Shown: positions 53,130 through 62,836 of the stretch, one piece after another
Layout of the letters: every line of letters begins with the position of its first letter
Position numbering within the stretch: the stretch's first letter is position 1
Origin: Epithemia pelagica
Taxonomy: Eukaryota; Bacillariophyta; Bacillariophyceae; Surirellales; Surirellaceae
Direction of reading: 5' to 3'
Assembly (NCBI GenBank): GCA_946965045.2
Contig: OX337229.1
Span: 5,022,001 to 5,086,000 of the forward strand
Length of the DNA: 64,000 bases
Position numbers and translations under genes: made by a program
Notes under the pieces: model-generated
Told to the model about the DNA's origin: nothing
Seen by the model: the letters and a program-made list of their open reading frames with translations, nothing else
Databases searched by the model: none

Positions 53130-53366
53130 TTCGACGGTAATATACATCATGAGACGAGAGCAATCCACGTTATCGATGTTTTGAAACGTATGGTTCACCA
53201 ACACAGTCACCCGTTTGTGCTGGCTGGGAGCAAGTCTCTGCTCCGTCAACATTAGATCTTTGTCTCATGGCAATGATATCTAATGAGAAATGATGCTGAT
53301 GCTTTATAGAATTCGTTCCTATTCGCAATAGTTCAAACGGCACATGTACAAAGATTCTCTCTTCAA

Positions 53367-54199
53367 TTACGTGAGCATGTCGTCAACACCGGGGAAGTAG
53401 TCGGCAATGAACGGTGGAAGTTCAGCTTCCAATCCATTCAAGCTTTTTCCCAGCATATAAAGGTGAACAACCGCCCTTTCCACTTCCTTCGGTCCCGCGC
53501 ACCATAACTCAACTCGCTGGGAACTCAAAAGAGCACTCTCACCTTTCCTCCATTCATCGTCAGGGCCAGACTTGAAGGTGTCCATTTGCTGCTGAATCTG
53601 TTCCTTCAAGGCAAAATATTCTTCCAGGTCCTTTTGCTTTTGAACATCATTCTTCCACTCTGGTTGATCTTCATCTAAATGGGGATATTCTGGATCAAAA
53701 CCAGGAGACCGAAAGCGTGCAACCGTGTACTTGTCCCAGTCGGTTGCAAGATAGGCCTTGGCTGCCTCCACACGGGCCTCCGATATGGTCCCATTCAAAT
53801 CACGAAACCTCCCTGTGTGAATCATGAAGCGCAGGACATCTTGGATGGTCCAGTCCAAACTGGCCACAACTGCGGGTGCCGCGTTCTCCGTAGTACGCAT
53901 CTGAAACGGCATTTTGGGGTTCAACATTGTAATTAGTTCGTAGTTTTGGCTGTACCATTTCCTGTGAAGACGGTTTAATGCCAAATATATTTAGAAAAGG
54001 AATTGGAGAGAGAAACAAAGTCTTCCGATCCTAACATCTCCTCCGATCCAAACATCTCCTCCGATCCAAACATCTCCTCCGATCCAAACATCACAGCATG
54101 CGATATCACTTACATCACCCCACGGGAAGAGGGGGATTCAGGGCATCCGAAGAATCGCAAATATGCAAGATGTCGTGATAGATTAGCTTTCCAGGACAT
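53367..54199 (-). CDS. NDUFA2-like complex I subunit with C-terminal extension (2 exons)
   Basis: Exons 54114-54199 and 53367-53961 join at AT|GTAAGT ... CACAG|G to 226 aa. The joined N-terminus reads LAYLRFFGCPESPSSRGVMK, then WYSQNYELITMLNPKMPF and QMRTTENAAPAVVASL. This is the pattern of the L51/S25/CI-B8 thioredoxin-like domain (an R-x-x-x-C-P-S/E start, then NP-x-x-P-F-x-x-R and PxV). NDUFA2 is an accessory subunit of mitochondrial NADH dehydrogenase. The usual protein is about 100 aa. Here about 130 extra residues follow, acidic then helical, including EEYFALKEQIQQQMD. The extension may be lineage-specific. The 152-nt intron holds an 18-bp minisatellite. The assignment rests on motif order, and mitochondrial ribosomal L51/S25-type proteins share the fold. 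Confidence 0.6.
54024..54095. repeat. 18-bp minisatellite, 4 units
   Basis: Four tandem 18-bp units of TCCGATCCAAACATCTCC. The first has one substitution and the last diverges at its end. It lies wholly inside the intron of the NDUFA2-like gene. Confidence 0.9.
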
Positions 54200-54692
54200 G
54201 TTGAATACAAAAGACTGGATTCAATGAGGCAAACAAACGATATTCTCTTCTTGAAGAGCAACGATCCGACAACGGTCTTCGCACCACACAACGAGAGCGT
54301 TTGACTGAGGCTGATCGAGATAGATGTAGACTTGACGTTTTTGGTTTTTGGCTTTTTCCCATTTCTCTTTTCGTAAAAAAGGATGAAACTTCTGAAATTC
54401 ACCGCCCCCAATTTACATGACAGCCTACCCCCCTTTGTGTTGCTGTCAGCAGCTTTTATTTTTCCCATTTTCTTTTCCTTGAGGCGACGACGTTGTTGTT
54501 GTCTTCAAAGAAATCGGTAACTTCGAGAGCCATTCATCCTCTTCGTCTCGTGGCAGATAAGTTTTTGATCGTCACCTGTGGGTCCGCTTCTTCTTGAAGC
54601 CATTGAATGATAAAGTCTGCAGCAGCAACAATTCACTGAGTTGAAGAACACCGTCTGTGAATGTGGAGTCGTCGTACTTAACAAGAAACGAA
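54200..54692. promoter_or_regulatory. Divergent promoter region
   Basis: 493 bp between the divergent NDUFA2-like and RSH starts. A minus-strand open frame covers much of it but overlaps exon 1 in another frame and shows no family features. A short GT-rich run (GTTGTTGTTGTC) lies near 54492 on the plus strand. Nothing else stands out. Confidence 0.35.
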
Positions 54693-57600
54693 ATGGTGGC
54701 TCTCCAGAGACGCCTCACAGAGAAGTTCCCTACAATCCATGTCCTTTTATTTATTGAGCTGCTTGCGCTGCACATGCCGCTATGTAAAGGATACGTTCAT
54801 CCAATCCTGCCATGGAGTCCGCAACACCGACCTCCGACTCTTCGCACAGGGGCCCCTCTGTCTGTAGTCACTGATGAGAAAAACATTCATGTGAACGGCG
54901 ACCTCAATGGTTTCTATGTGAATGGTGCATCCCATTCTCTTGACGAAAAGGCGCCTGTAGTCTCAGACGAAACGGAACAAGAAAGTGAATTCGACAAGAC
55001 AGTCATATCAAATGATTCTCCACCGGAAGTTGCACACTGGACGGAGATTATGAGTGACGGTTTTGCCATGGACGCTTCTAACTCAACAGCTTTTCTGGAC
55101 GCTGTGCTGAATGATTATGACTTGAAACAAATCGAGAACTACTGGGATAAACTCATGCCTGTTGTCAGCTATTTGGGAACGGACTCAGCGGGCAAGGTAT
55201 ACCAAGCGTTGTGTGTTGCATACCGGGCACACCAAGGTCAAATGCGAAAATCAGGGGAACCATTCATCATTCACCCCGTCGAAGTGGCCCTCCTCCTCTC
55301 TGGCTTAAAAATGGATGGAGACACTGTTATCGCCGGTCTTCTTCACGATACTGTGGAAGATACAGAGTTGACTTTTTCTCAAGTGGAAGCTCTCTTTGGA
55401 AAGACCGTTCGGACCATTGTCGAAGGGGAGACAAAAGTCTCCAAGTTACCAAAATTGGCGTTTACGGATTCCCATGACGAACAAGCTGAGAATCTAAGGC
55501 AAATGTTCATTGCAATGACAGAGGACTACCGCATCATCATTGTTAAGTTGGCGGATCGGCTTCACAATATGAGAACTTTGCAATATATGAAACCACAAAA
55601 GCAAATCAAAATATCAAGAGAAACCCTAGATATCTTTGCGCCCTTGGCTCATCGTATGGGAATATGGCAATTTAAGTCAGAGCTTGAGGATACCGCATTC
55701 ATGTACCTCTATCCCCAGGAATACAAGCGACTGAGCCGTCGGTTGCACCAACACCAAAACAAATACAAGGAAACTCTGGAGGTGTCGCAACGAATCCTTA
55801 AAGATCAATTGTTGCGCGATCAGACTCTTGCTCAACAAGCCTCAAAAGTGGAGGTGTTTGGAAGAACCAAGGAGATTTATTCTCTTTGGCATAAAATGGA
55901 AACAAAAGGGGAGCACAATCTCGATCACATTGTCGATGTCGTAGCTTTGCGAGTCGTTATTACACCCTTTGTTCCGTCTTCGGCATCTAATAGAACTGAT
56001 GACCAGATCAACATGGACCGTGGTGTATGGGTGAGTTGGACAATCACTAATTACCGAAAACTCCGCCCTCCAGATTCCGGACTAACATATTGTTCCTGTC
56101 AGCTTTGTTACCATGTTCTTGGTCTAGTTCAGCATCTTCCAGGTTTCCAGCCCGTCCCAACGCGTGTGAAGGACTATATAAGCTTTCCCAAACCTAATGG
56201 ATATCAGAGTCTCCATACGGCATTGATTCTTAATGGCCAGACAATCGAAGTGCAGATCAGAACAAATTCAATGCATCAAGTTGCAGAGTATGGTATGGCT
56301 AGCCACTGGGCTTATAAGGACCAGAAACGGTGGCGAGAGGGCAAAGAGGAACTTTATAATACACCTTGGCTCTTGTCGATTAAAGAGTGGCAAAACGACA
56401 TGATAAGCTCTCGTGATTTTGTCGATAGTGTCAGAAGAGAGCTGCTTGGAAAACGCGTCTTTGTATTTTTGAGGAATGGGAAGATTCTCAATCTTGCCCG
56501 AGGGGCAACAGTCATCGATGCAGCATTTCAAATTCACACGGAAATCGGTCTCAACATGCACGGTGTTGAAATAAATGGAAAACCAGTTCCATTCTCGTAC
56601 GAGCTCCAAAATGGAGACGTTGTGTACATTTTGACGGGGGAAGGAAAGCCTGCAACTGACTGGACGAGATTCGCAAAGAGCAGATCCACTAGATCAAAAC
56701 TTCGATCGTACTTTCGAGCCCGACAAAAAGAAAGTCTCCGGGAGGCTGGGAAGATTATCCTTATGGATTACCTTTGGATCCATGCACCTCTTATCGAGAA
56801 AGCCTCGTACCTTCCTTTCGATTTTCAAGTTCCCTCTAGGGTCGAAGACCTGGCAAGTTTCTTGCCCGGAAAAACTCAGTACTCGGAAGTTGACGACGTC
56901 CTCATTGCCCTTGGCAAGAATCACGACCGAGCATTTCTCCATACTGTCGTGTCTCAAATGTTTCAAGTTCCAAAGAAGCTCTTCATCTCTGCAGAGCACA
57001 AGCGTCAAGCTCACGTCCCAAGCAGTATAGTTGCAGCTGTGTACGAGAAACGCAAACGAGCAAATGATGCCGCTCAAGCAGCTGCCTCAGCCCAGAACAG
57101 TGGATCGGATGATACGACATCCGATCGGTCGCTCAAGCAATCTCTCACTCCATCGTGGGGCAGCCCCATACCATTGGGATCTATGTATTCGGTTGAATCG
57201 AGACTTGCAGGTCTAGATATTGGCTTTGAGTATGCAGACCCGGAGCACATATGCGAAGATTGCTTGCCCATATTCGGGGATGAAATTGTAGGTACAAGAC
57301 CACCGAACAGTGACTCCTTGACTACAGTTCACAGAGTTGGTTGCCCTCACGCCCAGAGAGCCATTAACCATGCGACGGCGACGCAAAGTATCAAATCCCT
57401 GGAGTCATCAATTAAAGAAAATTTAATTGGACCGCCACCGCGGAAACCTACCGACACCAACTATCGAATCGACAGCGTTTCGCTTCGTAATACTCAAGTT
57501 CATATCTGGAGCAAACGAGCTGCCACTGCTGCGAAGTATGTATTGAACACTCTTGATGTACCCGTGCGCTTGCACTGGTCAAACTTGGACGAAAGCAACG

Positions 57601-57848
57601 CAATGTTCATGTCCGAGATTGTGTTACACGCTGAAGACCGAAAGCTACTTTTAGCAGATTGTTCGGAGGTCGTTTCAGAGATGGTGGAGATCATCAAGAC
57701 GGGTAGTCAAACAAATGAAGAACATGCAACCCTTGTTTTTTTGGTGCGAGTTCCGTCGCTTGAAGACCTGCAAAGATTGATGGATCGACTGGGGCAGATT
57801 CGAAGCGTTCTGAGCGTTGAACGGAGGTTTGGCTCCGAGCTCGCATGA
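54693..57848 (+). CDS. RSH: RelA/SpoT homologue, bifunctional type, signal-peptide bearing (2 exons)
   Basis: Exons 54693-56030 and 56103-57848 give 1027 aa. The ATG at 54693 yields a hydrophobic leader (HVLLFIELLALHMPL), so plastid import is likely. The HD hydrolase domain (about 180-340) has HPVEVA, LLHDTVEDT and the YRIIIVKLADRLHNMRTL helix. The synthetase domain (about 386-518) has EVFGRTKEIYSLWHKM, RVKDYISFPKPNGYQSLHTA and EVQIRT. TGS spans about 562-640 (VFVFLRNGKILNLARGATV). A C-x-x-C...H-x-x-x-C zinc-like region (about 828-870) and an ACT-like end follow. The full domain order matches bacterial SpoT/Rel, enzymes that make and break (p)ppGpp; plastid RSHs tune chloroplast transcription and translation. 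Both catalytic regions look intact. Confidence 0.9.
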   Translation: MVALQRRLTEKFPTIHVLLFIELLALHMPLCKGYVHPILPWSPQHRPPTLRTGAPLSVVTDEKNIHVNGDLNGFYVNGASHSLDEKAPVVSDETEQESEFDKTVISNDSPPEVAHWTEIMSDGFAMDASNSTAFLDAVLNDYDLKQIENYWDKLMPVVSYLGTDSAGKVYQALCVAYRAHQGQMRKSGEPFIIHPVEVALLLSGLKMDGDTVIAGLLHDTVEDTELTFSQVEALFGKTVRTIVEGETKVSKLPKLAFTDSHDEQAENLRQMFIAMTEDYRIIIVKLADRLHNMRTLQYMKPQKQIKISRETLDIFAPLAHRMGIWQFKSELEDTAFMYLYPQEYKRLSRRLHQHQNKYKETLEVSQRILKDQLLRDQTLAQQASKVEVFGRTKEIYSLWHKMETKGEHNLDHIVDVVALRVVITPFVPSSASNRTDDQINMDRGVWVSWTITNYRKLRPPDSGLTYCSCQLCYHVLGLVQHLPGFQPVPTRVKDYISFPKPNGYQSLHTALILNGQTIEVQIRTNSMHQVAEYGMASHWAYKDQKRWREGKEELYNTPWLLSIKEWQNDMISSRDFVDSVRRELLGKRVFVFLRNGKILNLARGATVIDAAFQIHTEIGLNMHGVEINGKPVPFSYELQNGDVVYILTGEGKPATDWTRFAKSRSTRSKLRSYFRARQKESLREAGKIILMDYLWIHAPLIEKASYLPFDFQVPSRVEDLASFLPGKTQYSEVDDVLIALGKNHDRAFLHTVVSQMFQVPKKLFISAEHKRQAHVPSSIVAAVYEKRKRANDAAQAAASAQNSGSDDTTSDRSLKQSLTPSWGSPIPLGSMYSVESRLAGLDIGFEYADPEHICEDCLPIFGDEIVGTRPPNSDSLTTVHRVGCPHAQRAINHATATQSIKSLESSIKENLIGPPPRKPTDTNYRIDSVSLRNTQVHIWSKRAATAAKYVLNTLDVPVRLHWSNLDESNAMFMSEIVLHAEDRKLLLADCSEVVSEMVEIIKTGSQTNEEHATLVFLVRVPSLEDLQRLMDRLGQIRSVLSVERRFGSELA
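56031..56102 (+). other. Frame-preserving intron in RSH
   Basis: 72 nt, donor GTGAGT, branch-like ACTAAC 25 nt before the acceptor TTCCTGTCAG. It has no stop in the gene's frame, so retention would add 24 residues in the synthetase domain. Splicing gives GVWLCYHVLG, which fits the family better. Confidence 0.8.
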
Positions 57849-58360
57849 AAGATCTCGGCATAGTCCTGATGAAGCCACAATCTCCGTTTTGAGCAGAGGA
57901 CTGATGAGCCGGACCATGGAGCCAGCCTATCTCTACCAATTTTGCGAAATGGTCCAATTTGACTTTCGTTATGATGGGCAACCTAGAATCGGCACGCGTC
58001 ACGCACTACGCAATGACTTCTCTTGACATGAACGGTTTTTCTCAAACGCTCGAAATCGGCTTTGAACTTATAATCACCCTTTAGACAGCATCTATGCTAC
58101 CATTTGGTGGTTGACTCATTATTGACAAAAGATATTGGCGAACTACTGCCTGTATCGTCACCCCCGAACTGTGAATAGCTTCAGTGCTTGCACCTACAAA
58201 GAACGTGTAATTCTCGATTGCGCCACGTTGAAGCACTTGTGGGCACGGGTTCAATATGACAGCATCGATAGGGATCTCATCACGAGGCTTCCGCTTAGTC
58301 TCCGATGAAAAAGCTTGTTCACCATTCATCCGATGAGAGGGAGGACAAGTCAAAGAGATT
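57849..58360. other. Convergent 3' intergenic region
   Basis: 512 bp between convergent stops. A minus-strand frame runs from 58422 to 58081, overlapping the neighbouring gene's end; its intergenic part (MNGEQAFSSETKRKPRDEIP and onward) has no recognised family. It may be a small gene or chance. Confidence 0.3.
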
Positions 58361-59074
58361 TCATTCTTCTCTTTTGCGTTTCTTGGTAGGATCATCTTTT
58401 GGTGGCTTGTCCAAGTCGACAAGTTCTTTCAAAACCTTTTCCCTCTGGATCGCCAATCCTTCTTCTACTCTGACCTGATACAGCATGTTGATACGAGTCG
58501 GATCTTTGTACGCTTGAATGAAATCTGCAGCTGGGGCTAGCTTGCTATGAATCTGTCGAATGCAATTTTGAACGTCCGACGACAATTTCTGGATTTCCGA
58601 GGGATCAATAGCATCTGCAGTCGTTTGACGCGCAAAACATTCAACAGTCTGTTGCGCATATCCTAACATATCCATTACAAGAACTTCAGCATCTTCAAGG
58701 TCTCTCCAGAGCCCGTCACGTTGCTGACATTTGGATGTCCACTCCTTGATCTTTTCGATCGATTCCGATTGCCGAGACAATGTGGCAGACTCTGAAGGCA
58801 CTACTGCCGAAGAAGCTCGAGAGGCCATGGCCGAAAATTTATCACCGCGCTTCGCAGTACTGGCCTTTTTCTGAAGAGCGGCGAACTTCCCTCCACCTCC
58901 TCCCACATTGGGTTTTGGACTAGGTTCGGAATCAGATGGTGCCACCACGGCGTTGGGCGTTCCTTCAGATGTTGACGACGGCCGAGCAGCTACAGCTGGC
59001 TCGGAAGACGATGATGGGCGTGCACCTTGTGCTGCTGCTAATGCGGCAAATTTGTCTCTTTTCGGAGCTGACAT
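58361..59074 (-). CDS. Small protein with KFAAL repeats and Mediator-11-like helical region
   Basis: 237 aa from the ATG at 59074 (MSAPKRDKFAALAAAQ); a longer frame to 59125 begins with a less likely Met. The N-terminal half is Ser/Ala/Pro-rich and holds three copies of a K-F-(A/S)-A-(L/M) motif: RDKFAAL, GKFAAL and GDKFSAM. The C-terminal half is helical: SIEKIKEWTSKCQQRDGLWR, then DLEDAEVLVMDMLGYAQQTV, then an SSDVQNCIRQIHSKL helix, with a basic KKRKREE end suggesting nuclear location. Length and helical order are compatible with Mediator subunit 11, a head-module protein, but I rate that as a guess. It is convergent with RSH and divergent from the gene at 59674. Confidence 0.55.
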   Translation of the reverse strand: MSAPKRDKFAALAAAQGARPSSSSEPAVAARPSSTSEGTPNAVVAPSDSEPSPKPNVGGGGGKFAALQKKASTAKRGDKFSAMASRASSAVVPSESATLSRQSESIEKIKEWTSKCQQRDGLWRDLEDAEVLVMDMLGYAQQTVECFARQTTADAIDPSEIQKLSSDVQNCIRQIHSKLAPAADFIQAYKDPTRINMLYQVRVEEGLAIQREKVLKELVDLDKPPKDDPTKKRKREE

Positions 59075-59673
59075 CGTCCCAAAGGCAACCACTTCAATCG
59101 ACGTTGGAGACAATATTATCAACACAGAATAGACTGGACTTGTAGCTAGACGCTAGACTACCTAAGAGATCTCGCGAAAGGTAGCTTTATGGAATTCGGG
59201 ACTGGGAGGCGGCTCCCGTTTACTTCAGTCAGCGACATGTCCGTTGTCCGTTGTGCAGATCGCGCGTTTCGGTTGGAAGTCGCGAGTCGTGAACGGAAGG
59301 TAGACCCATCAATGGCGGTGCGTGCGCCGGCATATTTGCCATTAAAAATAAAAAGAACAAGTATAAAATGAAAAACGCGGGGCGACATCCTCTTTTCGCC
59401 TTCATCACCTACTATTCGTAGTCTTCAAGATTGTTTGGATCTTCTGCAAAGGCTGGCAGGCTGATGCAAGCCGACCAAGAACAGGACACAGTGCATACAC
59501 ACGAACGGAAAGGTACACAAATAGCTCATTACTCATTACACCATTTGGACTTCGAAAATAATTATGTTGCATAGGGTGTAAATTGCTTTCGATAAGATCG
59601 TTTCTAGCGTGTATCCCTCCCTGAACCACCGATCATTAACATTAACACTCTCTCCATCTTTTATCCTCCTACC
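59075..59673. promoter_or_regulatory. Divergent intergenic region
   Basis: 599 bp between divergent starts. No gene is supported and no repeat is evident. Confidence 0.3.
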
Positions 59674-62523
59674 ATGGCGAGGCTCGCGTCGTTCGAAGAA
59701 GCAACAACGAGAAACCACCCCGATATGCTGGCCACTCATGCTCCTACTGTTTATGAATCTCATGAAAAGAAGACGGGTAGATTGAATGATGCAGAATCCA
59801 ATAGACTGGAATTGATGACGATGGCGGATTTTGCTCAGAAAAACTCTTCGAGTGTCAGTGATACCAATCCAAGACGATTTTCTCGCAAAAGGTCTCGGAA
59901 CACCAAGAAAGAAGCTTTCTCAATTGCACCGGATCCACACCTTACGCTGAGTGAATGCACAGACCATCGTTCTGAGTACGACCCATCAAGCCCAGATAGA
60001 AGTTTTTGGGTCTGGAAATTCGGTCCCGACCACGCTGATGGCCCTGATACGTCTCACCTGCCATGGCTCATTGCGGCCTTGATGCTCACAAACGCTTTGG
60101 GGGTAATGGCTGGACTCGACGCAAAACATGCGTGCTTGACGCATGAAACAAATGCATTGCTTGCACTTCGACAAAGTGACGACGATGGAGGAGGAAATGA
60201 TGCAGAAGAATATATCGACTACGAAGACTTGGGTGCTTACGAAGATGCTTACGACGAAGCATTCTTGCAGGAGGCAAAAAATGGATGTATACGGCTCTTT
60301 CGAAGGGTGCTCTTGCCGGCCATGCTTGCAACTCAAATAACAGGTTTCGTAGGCTTGATTTTGTTAAGGTATCTTTCGCGAACCTCAGGCGAAACACCGG
60401 GCCCACCCGAAGCCCTCAAATTATGCATTGGTTTGCTTGTCACTGCAACTGTCATCTTGTGCTCCCAAGTCTACAATGTTACGTTTGTGATGCTCTCACC
60501 ACGTCATACACTCAACAGCAGCGAAAATCCTTTTCATACACTTGGTGCTGTTGATATGCTGGGGCATGTTTCGGATAATGCCAATCTCTACTATCTTACT
60601 TGGCTATCCGTGGGTATCGCTATGGCGTTGTTCTACCAGACAATAACTGCAACAATGAGAGCCCATCAAGCAGCTGAAGTTTTCAAACGGAACTCTTCCC
60701 TTTTGCCTACAACCTCGTGGTATATACTGAGCTCTGATGAGGATCATGAATCCAGACATGCATGGTACCAATCAGTCTACAAGCTGAGGATAAGAACCGG
60801 AGTTTGGATGGCAGCATTTCTGACGAGCCTTGTAATCACAGCGTCGGCGCAGTACATATGGAAAGAAGTGCTCTGGCCCCACTTTTCGGCCGAAACAGAC
60901 GATGCTGCTGCTGTCGACGAGAATGACTCTGGCGTCGAAAAGGATTCCATGGAAAGCCTTCGAGGGTTGCGCTTCTCAGTGTGCCAGACAATATTTGTCA
61001 ACTCAGAAGAAGCTATATCGGTTGCAATGTGTCGCCGAACCGCAATTGCCTGGCTTGCAGGTGTTTTAGCCATGATACTGTGCACTGTGGCTATTGGAAC
61101 TCACTGGATTGCTCGTCTAGTCCACACATCAGCGACACGAGCAGATTCGTCCACCGGCATTTTCCGAAATCTTCTCAAACGTCACCGCCTTCCACTTGGA
61201 ACGGAGTTGGTGCTTAGCATCATTGTGTCTCTCCTTCTTGGGTACAACGCAGTGTTTGCGACGGGTTTGCATGGCCCAGCTACGAACGTTGGGAATTTAT
61301 ACTATGCAAGTTGGCTTGCCTTCTTGTTGCTGATTCGAATTTGCCTTGGGTGTGTTGAAGAGTGGTGTCAAGTAGAGAGTGGGAAAGACAAGCTTCCTGT
61401 TCCTGGTGGGCCAGGCAAAGGACAAGTTCAACAGCCAGAGAACACTTATGAAGCGCCCGCACTAGGTCGCGACGATATCGCAATTGAAGACAAAAACGAC
61501 CCCGGCGATGTAACAATTTCGGTTACATCCAAACAGGGAAGCAGCGAGTCTACAGAAGCATCGTCCCAAAGTCGATTGATGGACGAGACTGAAAAAGATC
61601 GCGTGAACCGACTTCGCTCTCATTTCTGTTTGGCAATTTTCAGTACTGTATGTGCTGCATCGGCCCAAGATGCAGCTGAGAATGAAGAAGAACCCCTCAA
61701 CAAAGTCCAAAAATACATACTTCTTGCGCCAAAAATTGTCGCCGTCATCTCTCTTGTCATGTTCATTCTTTGCCTTTCCCGTCGATGTTATCTGGTGGCA
61801 AGCCATTTCTGTGTGGGAGGAATCCTTGCAGTGGTGTCATTTGGACTGTGGTTGGCCGATCTGGTTTTGACAATGCATTCAGAAGAATCATGGGCTGTCA
61901 ATCGGATTGGAGAGATCAAGATGGCCAATTTATACTACTTTTCCTGGGCAAGTATCCTTACTGCAGGGCTTCATCTCATGACATTCGTGAAAGCTTTGAT
62001 TCCAATGTCGAAGAACGATACGATGGCGATTGTATGGCTAGGTATATGCAAAGTATGCTTTGTCATATTTGGTGCCGCAATGCATATTTGGTTGAACATT
62101 TCAGACAAATGCGATATTGCGGAGCTTATGGGAGCTGTAACGTTCTGCTCTCGGACAGTATTGGCAATCATCGTGTCTCTGACAGGGATGCTTGTGGGTA
62201 GTTTTGTCATCATCATCCGGTTTTTTCAAACAGTGAACAAATCGTATCGATGCGATCGAATTCAAGCTCATATTGAGATAATTCTTTCAAGCTTTTTACT
62301 GTTGCTTTTCGCAGCCGCTGTTGCACTCATTACTGGTATTGGTGGGCCGGGTCAATCGGTTGGGGATCTCTATTACTCTACCTGGCTGTCGTTCGCTGTT
62401 GCTCTGGGGATATTTGTGCACTGCTATGATCAAATCACACAAGCGGATGACGATGAGTCAAGGCATTCGAACATTGTAGAGAGAGCGCTTTCGGGTGAAG
62501 ATCCTCAAAGCGTGTTGGTCTAA
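59674..62523 (+). CDS. Multi-spanning membrane protein with four YY-x-x-W modules
   Basis: 949 aa, single exon, ATG context ACCATGGCG. The first 120 residues are polar and probably cytosolic. About fourteen hydrophobic segments follow in a repeating pattern. Each unit ends with G/D-N-L-Y-Y-x-x-W: NLYYLTW (about 304), NLYYASW (541), NLYYFSW (752) and DLYYSTW (899), each followed by a long hydrophobic helix and preceded by a helix plus a small-residue loop. I infer internal duplication to four modules. Polar Asp/Glu-rich loops (about residues 170-195 and 405-425) separate them. I do not recognise the family; tetraspan or MARVEL-like topology is possible. The next gene downstream is also a multi-spanning protein on the same strand. 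Confidence 0.7.
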   Translation: MARLASFEEATTRNHPDMLATHAPTVYESHEKKTGRLNDAESNRLELMTMADFAQKNSSSVSDTNPRRFSRKRSRNTKKEAFSIAPDPHLTLSECTDHRSEYDPSSPDRSFWVWKFGPDHADGPDTSHLPWLIAALMLTNALGVMAGLDAKHACLTHETNALLALRQSDDDGGGNDAEEYIDYEDLGAYEDAYDEAFLQEAKNGCIRLFRRVLLPAMLATQITGFVGLILLRYLSRTSGETPGPPEALKLCIGLLVTATVILCSQVYNVTFVMLSPRHTLNSSENPFHTLGAVDMLGHVSDNANLYYLTWLSVGIAMALFYQTITATMRAHQAAEVFKRNSSLLPTTSWYILSSDEDHESRHAWYQSVYKLRIRTGVWMAAFLTSLVITASAQYIWKEVLWPHFSAETDDAAAVDENDSGVEKDSMESLRGLRFSVCQTIFVNSEEAISVAMCRRTAIAWLAGVLAMILCTVAIGTHWIARLVHTSATRADSSTGIFRNLLKRHRLPLGTELVLSIIVSLLLGYNAVFATGLHGPATNVGNLYYASWLAFLLLIRICLGCVEEWCQVESGKDKLPVPGGPGKGQVQQPENTYEAPALGRDDIAIEDKNDPGDVTISVTSKQGSSESTEASSQSRLMDETEKDRVNRLRSHFCLAIFSTVCAASAQDAAENEEEPLNKVQKYILLAPKIVAVISLVMFILCLSRRCYLVASHFCVGGILAVVSFGLWLADLVLTMHSEESWAVNRIGEIKMANLYYFSWASILTAGLHLMTFVKALIPMSKNDTMAIVWLGICKVCFVIFGAAMHIWLNISDKCDIAELMGAVTFCSRTVLAIIVSLTGMLVGSFVIIIRFFQTVNKSYRCDRIQAHIEIILSSFLLLLFAAAVALITGIGGPGQSVGDLYYSTWLSFAVALGIFVHCYDQITQADDDESRHSNIVERALSGEDPQSVLV

Positions 62524-62541
62524 CCTATAGAAAATCATGAT

Positions 62542-62548
62542 AGGAGTA
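62542..62548 (+). repeat. AGGAGTA motif in 3' region
   Basis: One copy 19 bp after the stop codon of the upstream membrane-protein gene. Confidence 0.4.
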
Positions 62549-62836
62549 TACAATTGCCGTACCTTCGAAGCTTTTGGTTTCGGCTAGCAAATCTACATCT
62601 TACGTTTTTGTGAGAAAGAGGTGCGAGTTGGGGCCGTGCACTGTGCACGTGCACTGTTGCCGATCCTGCGATCACACAATTATGGATACACCGCTGACTT
62701 CAGTCAGTGTGCCGGGGCGCTCGGTCGACCATCCCACAATTTTTCAGGCTCCAATCAGCCATCGAGATTGAGATTGAGCGTTGGCGAAGAAGACGACGGA
62801 CGTTGAAAGTTGAAATCCATATCCAGAAACTCGACG

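Noticed and set aside
54115-54468. 117-codon frame on the minus strand
   Set aside because: It overlaps NDUFA2-like exon 1 in another frame and has low-complexity Lys/Ser content.
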